Of a DNA stretch of 64,000 nucleotides, positions 58,796-64,000 are shown in pieces. Each line of letters begins with the position of its first letter. The first letter of the stretch is position 1. Made by a program: the position numbers and the translations under genes. A model generated the notes under the pieces. It was not told where the DNA came from. It did no database searches and saw nothing but the letters and a program-made list of their open reading frames with translations. Origin of the DNA: Trichopria drosophilae (taxonomy: Eukaryota > Arthropoda > Insecta > Hymenoptera > Diapriidae); NCBI GenBank assembly GCA_030407085.1, contig CM059582.1, positions 12,009,501 to 12,073,500 on the forward strand, in the 5' to 3' direction.

Positions 58796-59250
58796 ATGCT
58801 CGTCATTTTCGTTGAATTCACAGCATTTCCAAAGTATCATCATTAATTCTAACGCATTTCAAAACTTGTAATATACTCCTTGACTCGTAATCTTACCACG
58901 TTAATTAATTACTTTTTAGATCCAGCTGTTCTACTACATAGTTCAACATGTCAACGTTCTTAAATTAGCAAATTTAACTGAAATAGGTATAGATTTCAAT
59001 TAATTTATTTACATGGTAATTTACATTACTTTTAAACACAAAGAAAACACTTGAAAAATTATTAATTTAAGAGGAATATTTAAACTTTTTATACAATTTT
59101 TTAATTTCAATGCGGTCCACACGTTTTATGGTGAAAGGATTGGACCCAAATGTACAAGCTATTAGCACTCGGAAACTTAATTTGTTTTAAGTTGACTTCA
59201 CGTATAAAACTATTATATTTTAACAAATGAAAGTAAATCAATCGCTAGCT
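58796..59250. other. AT-rich stretch before the satellite
   Basis: Nothing was recognised. Confidence 0.4.
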
Positions 59251-62200
59251 ATTTACAAATATTTCCAGATAATCCCTGATATTTTCGAGTATTTCCAGAT
59301 ATTCCTGAGTACTTCCAAATATTCCCGAGTATTCCCAAATATTCCCAAGTATTCCTAAAAATTTCCGAGTATTCCCAAGTATTCTTACATATTCCCAAGT
59401 ATTTCCAAATATTCCCTGATATTTTCGAGTATTTCCAGATATTCCTGAGTATTTCCAAATATTCCCTAGTATTCCCAAATATTCCCAAGTATTTTCAAAT
59501 ATTCCCGAGTATTCCCAAATATTTCCGAGTATTCCCAAGTATTCTTACATATTCCCAAGTATTTCCAAATATTCCCTGATATTTTCGAGTATTCCCGAGT
59601 ATTCTTACATATTCCCAAGTATTTCCAAATATATCCGAGTATTCCCAAGTATTTCCAAATATTCCCTAGTATTTCCAAATATTCCCGAGTATTCCCAAAT
59701 ATTTCCGAGTATTCCCAAGTATTCTTACATATTCCCAAGTATTTCCAAATATTCCCTGATATTTTCGAGTATTCCCAAGTATTTCCAAATATATCCGAGT
59801 ATTCCCAAGTATTTCCAAATATTCCCTGATATTTCCGAGTATTCCCAAGTATTCTTACATATTCCCAAGTATTTCCAAATATTCCCGAGTATTCCCAAAT
59901 ATTTCCGAGTATTCCCAAGTATTCTTACATATTCCCAAGTATTTCCAAATATGCCCGAGTATTCCCAAATATTCCCAAGTATTTCCAAATATTCCCTGAT
60001 ATTTTCGAGTACTTCCAGATATTCCTGAGTATTTCCAAATATTCCCTAGTATTCCCAAATATTCCCCAGCATTTCTAAATATTCCCTGATATTTTCAAGT
60101 ATTCCCAAATATTCCCCAGCATTTCTAAATATTCCCTGATATTTTCAAGTATTCCCAAATATTTCCGAGTATTCCCAAGTATTCTTACATATTCCTAAGT
60201 ATTTCCAAATATGTCCGAGTATTCCCAAGTATTCTTACATATTCCCAAGTATTTCCAAATATTCCCTGATATTTTCGAGTACTTCCAGATATTCCTGAGT
60301 ATTTCCAAATATTCCCTAGTATTCCCAAATATTCCCTGATATTTTCGAGTATTCCCAAATATTTCCGAGTATTCCCAAGTATTTCCAAATATTCCCTGAT
60401 ATTTTCGAGTATTCCCAAATATTTCCGAGTATTCTCAAGTATTCTTACATATTCCCAAGTATTTCCAAATATTCCCTAGTATTCCCAAATATTTCCAAGT
60501 ATTTTCAAATATTCCCGAGTATTCCCAAATACTTCCGAGTATTCCCAAGTATTCTTACATATTCCCAAGTATTTCCAAATATTCCCTGATATTTTCGAGT
60601 ATTTCCAAATATATATCCGAGTATTCCCAAGTATTCTTACACATTCCCAAGTATTTCCAAATATATCCGAGTATTCCCAAGTATTTCCAAATATATCCGA
60701 GTATTCCCAAGTATTTCCAAATATTCCCTGATATTTCCGAGTATTCCCAAGTATTCTTACATATTTCCAAGTATTTCCAAATATTCCCTAGTATTTCCAA
60801 ATATTCCCGAGTATTTCCAAATATATATCCGAGTATTCCCAAGTATTCTTACATATTCCCAAGTATTTCTAAATATGCCTGAGTATTCCCTGATATTTTC
60901 CAGTATTTCCAGATATTCCTGAGTATTTCCAAATATTCCCTAGTATTCCCAAATATTTCCAAGTATTTCCAAATATTCCCGAGTATTCCCAAATACTTCC
61001 GAGTATTCCCAAGTATTCTTACATATTCCCAAGTATTTCCAAATATTCCCTGATATTTTCGAGTATTTCCAAATATATATCCGAGTATTCCCAAGTATTC
61101 TTACATATTCCCAAGTATTTCCAAATATATCCGAGTATTCCCAAGTATTTCCAAATATTCCCTGATATTTCCGAGTATTCCCAAGTATTCTTACATATTT
61201 CCAAGTATTTCCGAATATTCCCTAGTATTTCCAAATATTCCCGAGTATTCCCAAATATTTCCGAGTATTCCCAAATATTCCCTGATATTTTCGAGTACTT
61301 CCAGATATTCCTGAATATTTCCAAATATTCCCTAGTATTCCCAAATATTCCCCAGCATTTCTAAATATTCCCTGATATTTTCAAGTATTTCCAAATATTT
61401 CCGAGTATTCCCAAGTATTTTCAAATATTCCCTGGTATTTTCGAGTATTTCCAGATATTCCTAAGTATTTCCAAATATTCCCTAGTATTTCCAAATATTC
61501 CCGAGTGTTCCCATGTATTCTTACATATTCCCACGTATTTCCAAATATTCCCTGATATTTTCGAGTATTTCCAGATATTCCCGAGTATTTCCAAATATTC
61601 CCTAGTATTCCCAAATATTCCCTAGTACTCCCAAATATTCCCAAGTATTTCCAAATATTCCCGAGTATTCCGAAATATTTCCGTGTATTTCCAGATATTC
61701 ATAAGTATTTCCAAATATTCCCTAGTATTTCCAAATATTCCCGAGTATTCCCAAATATTTCCGAGTATTCCCATGTATTCTTACATATTCCCAAGTATTT
61801 CCAAATATTCCCTGATATTTTCGAGTATTTCCAGATATTCCTGAGTATTTCCAAATACTCCTTAGTATTCCCAAATATTCCCAAGTATTTCCAAATATTC
61901 CCTAGTATTCCCAAATATTCCCAAGTATTTCCAAATATTCCCAAATATTTCCGAGTATTCCCAAATATTCTTACATATTCCCAAGTATTTCCAAATATTC
62001 CCTAGTATTCCCAAATATTCCCAAGTATTTCCAAATATTCCCAAATATTTCCGAGTATTCCCAAATATTCTTACATATTCCCAAGTATTTCCAAATATTC
62101 CCTGATATTTTCGAGTATTCCCAAATATTCCCAAGTATTTCCAAATATTCCCGAGTATTTCCAAATATTCCCTAGTATTTCCAAATATTCCCGAGTATTC

Positions 62201-64000
62201 CCAAATATTTCCGAGTATTCCCATGTATTCTTACATATTCCCAAGTATTTCCAAATATTCCCTGATATTTTCGAGTATTTCCAGATATTCCTGAGTATTT
62301 CCAAATATTCCCTAGTATTCCCAAATATTCCCTAGTATTTCCAAATATTCCCTAGTATTCCCAAATATTCCCAAATATTCCCAAATATTTCCGAGTATTC
62401 CCAAATATTCCCTGATATTTTCGAGTACTTCCAGATATTCCTGAGTATTTCCAAATATTCCTTAGTATTCCCAAATATTCCCCAGCATTTCTAAATATTC
62501 CCTGATATTTTCAAGTATTTCCAAATATTTCCGAGTATTCCCAAGTATTTTCAAATATTCCCTGGTATTTTCGAGTATTTCCAGATATTCCTAAGTATTT
62601 CCAAATATTCCCTAGTATTTCCAAATATTCCCGAGTATTTCCAAATATTCCCGAGTATTCCCAAGTATTCTTACATATTCCCAAGTATTTCCAAATATAT
62701 ATCCGAGTATTCCCAAGTATTCTTACATATTCCCAAGTATTTCCAAATATATCCGAGTATTCCCAAGTATTTCCAATCTTTTCCATCTTTTCGAGTATTT
62801 CCAGATATTCCCGAGTATTCCGAAATATTTCCGAGTATTCCCAAGTATTCTTACATATTCCCAAGTATTTCTAAATAAGCCTGAGTATTCCCTGATATTT
62901 TCCAGTATTTCCAGATATTCCCTAGTATTCCCAAATATTTCCAAGTATTTCCAAATATTTCCGAGTATTCCCAAATACTTCCGAGTATTCCCAAGTATTC
63001 TTACATATTCCCAAGTATTTCCAAATATTCCCTGATATGTTCGAGTATTTCCAAATATATATCCGAGTATTCCCAAGTATTCTTACATATTCCCAAGTAT
63101 TTCCAAATATATCCGAGTATTCCCAAGTATTTCCAAATATTCCCTGATATTTCCGAGTATTCCCAAGTATTCTTACATATTTCCAAGTATTTCCGAATAT
63201 TCCCTAGTATTTCCAAATATTCCCGAGTATTCCCAAATATTTCCGAGTATTCCCAAATATTCCCTGATATTTTCGAGTACTTCCAGATATTCCTGAATAT
63301 TTCCAAATATTCCCTAGTATTCCCAAATATTCCCCAGCATTTCTAAATATTCCCTGATATTTTCAAGTATTTCCAAATATTTCCGAGTATTCCCAAGTAT
63401 TTTCAAATATTCCCTGGTATTTTCGAGTATTTCCAGATATTCCTAAGTATTTCCAAATATTCCCTAGTATTTCCAAATATTCCCGAGTGTTCCCATGTAT
63501 TCTTACATATTCCCAAGTATTTCCAAATATTCCCTGATATTTTCGAGTATTTCCAGATATTCCCGAGTATTTCCAAATATTCCCTAGTATTCCCAAATAT
63601 TCCCTAGTACTCCCAAATATTCCCAAGTATTTCCAAATATTCCCGAGTATTCCGAAATATTTCCGTGTATTTCCAGATATTCATAAGTATTTCCAAATAT
63701 TCCCTAGTATTTCCAAATATTCCCGAGTATTCCCAAATATTTCCGAGTATTCCCATGTATTCTTACATATTCCCAAGTATTTCCAAATATTCCCTGATAT
63801 TTTCGAGTATTTCCAGATATTCCTGAGTATTTCCAAATACTCCTTAGTATTCCCAAATATTCCCAAGTATTTCCAAATATTCCCTAGTATTCCCAAATAT
63901 TCCCAAGTATTTCCAAATATTCCCAAATATTTCCGAGTATTCCCAAATATTCTTACATATTCCCAAGTATTTCCAAATATTCCCTAGTATTCCCAAATAT
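59251..64000. repeat. Decamer satellite array, TATTYCCRAR, extending beyond the window
   Basis: About 4.75 kb is built from 10 bp units such as TATTCCCAAG, TATTTCCAAA, TATTCCCGAG, TATTTTCGAG, TATTCCCTGA and CATATTCCCA. Rare 12 bp units contain ATATAT. Units are arranged in longer recurring strings, and the segment from about 60846 recurs from about 62848 onward with an offset of 2002 then 1982 bp after a 20 bp indel. Most frames on both strands stay open for long runs because the unit rarely makes stops. The frames encode a 10-residue repeating peptide and should not be called genes. Confidence 0.95.

Noticed and set aside
59245..63926. Many minus-strand frames of 60-150 codons in the decamer array
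   Set aside because: They follow from a 10 bp unit that seldom makes stop codons. They repeat one another and have no independent start, splice or domain signals.
59251..64000. Telomere or subtelomere
   Set aside because: No TTAGG-type arrays are present. The decamer TATTYCCRAR does not match insect telomere repeats, and unique genes lie only about 11 kb away. A subtelomeric or heterochromatic position cannot be argued from this alone.
1..64000. tRNA, rRNA or snRNA genes
   Set aside because: I looked for the conserved tRNA B-box text (GGTTCGAATCC-like) and the usual snRNA starts, and saw no convincing match. A covariance-model search would be needed to exclude them.

Overview
This is AT-rich eukaryotic DNA, almost certainly from an insect. 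The genes are split by GT-AG introns, proteins carry mitochondrial presequences, and most of the window is transposon-derived. I recognise five nuclear genes, all between about 25.7 and 48.5 kb. They are mitochondrial fumarase (FH, 6 exons, +), arginase (5 exons, +), the cytochrome oxidase assembly factor COA1 (-), the pentatricopeptide protein PTCD1 (2 exons, +) and the last coding exon of virilizer/VIRMA (-). FH, arginase, COA1 and PTCD1 all look mitochondrial. FH and arginase are tandem with only 158 bp between coding sequences, arginase and COA1 converge with 32 bp between stop codons, and PTCD1 and virilizer converge with 57 bp.

Layout: 1-10.8 kb is gene-free AT-rich DNA with stacked MITEs, including a 3.2 kb TTAA-flanked foldback. 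10.9-11.9 kb is a CpG-rich promoter-like island with no recognisable coding exon. 12-25 kb is dominated by foldback elements and TA-flanked MITEs. 25.7-37.5 kb is FH, whose 10 kb first intron holds several elements. 37.6-42.8 kb is arginase, whose second intron contains a dead non-LTR retrotransposon hit by three MITEs. 42.8-48.5 kb holds COA1, PTCD1 and the virilizer end. 48.5-59.2 kb is repeats without a recognised gene. 59.25-64.0 kb is a decamer satellite array running off the window with a roughly 2 kb higher-order duplication.

The most interesting signal is the MITE population. At least seven families share one design: TA target duplication, CAGTAG/CAGTGG-like tips, a family-specific word of about 14 bases repeated at each end, a GCCATCTT-type (YY1/Pho-like) motif, and often a central GCGCATGCGC (NRF1-like) or TGACGTCA (CRE-like) palindrome. 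They look like mobile packages of housekeeping-promoter motifs. Several are nested so cleanly that the empty target can be read directly. A second set of foldbacks begins TTAACCC and ends GGGTTAA, which fits piggyBac-type TTAA insertion.

All calls come from reading the sequence. No database search was possible, and gene names rest on recognised family motifs.
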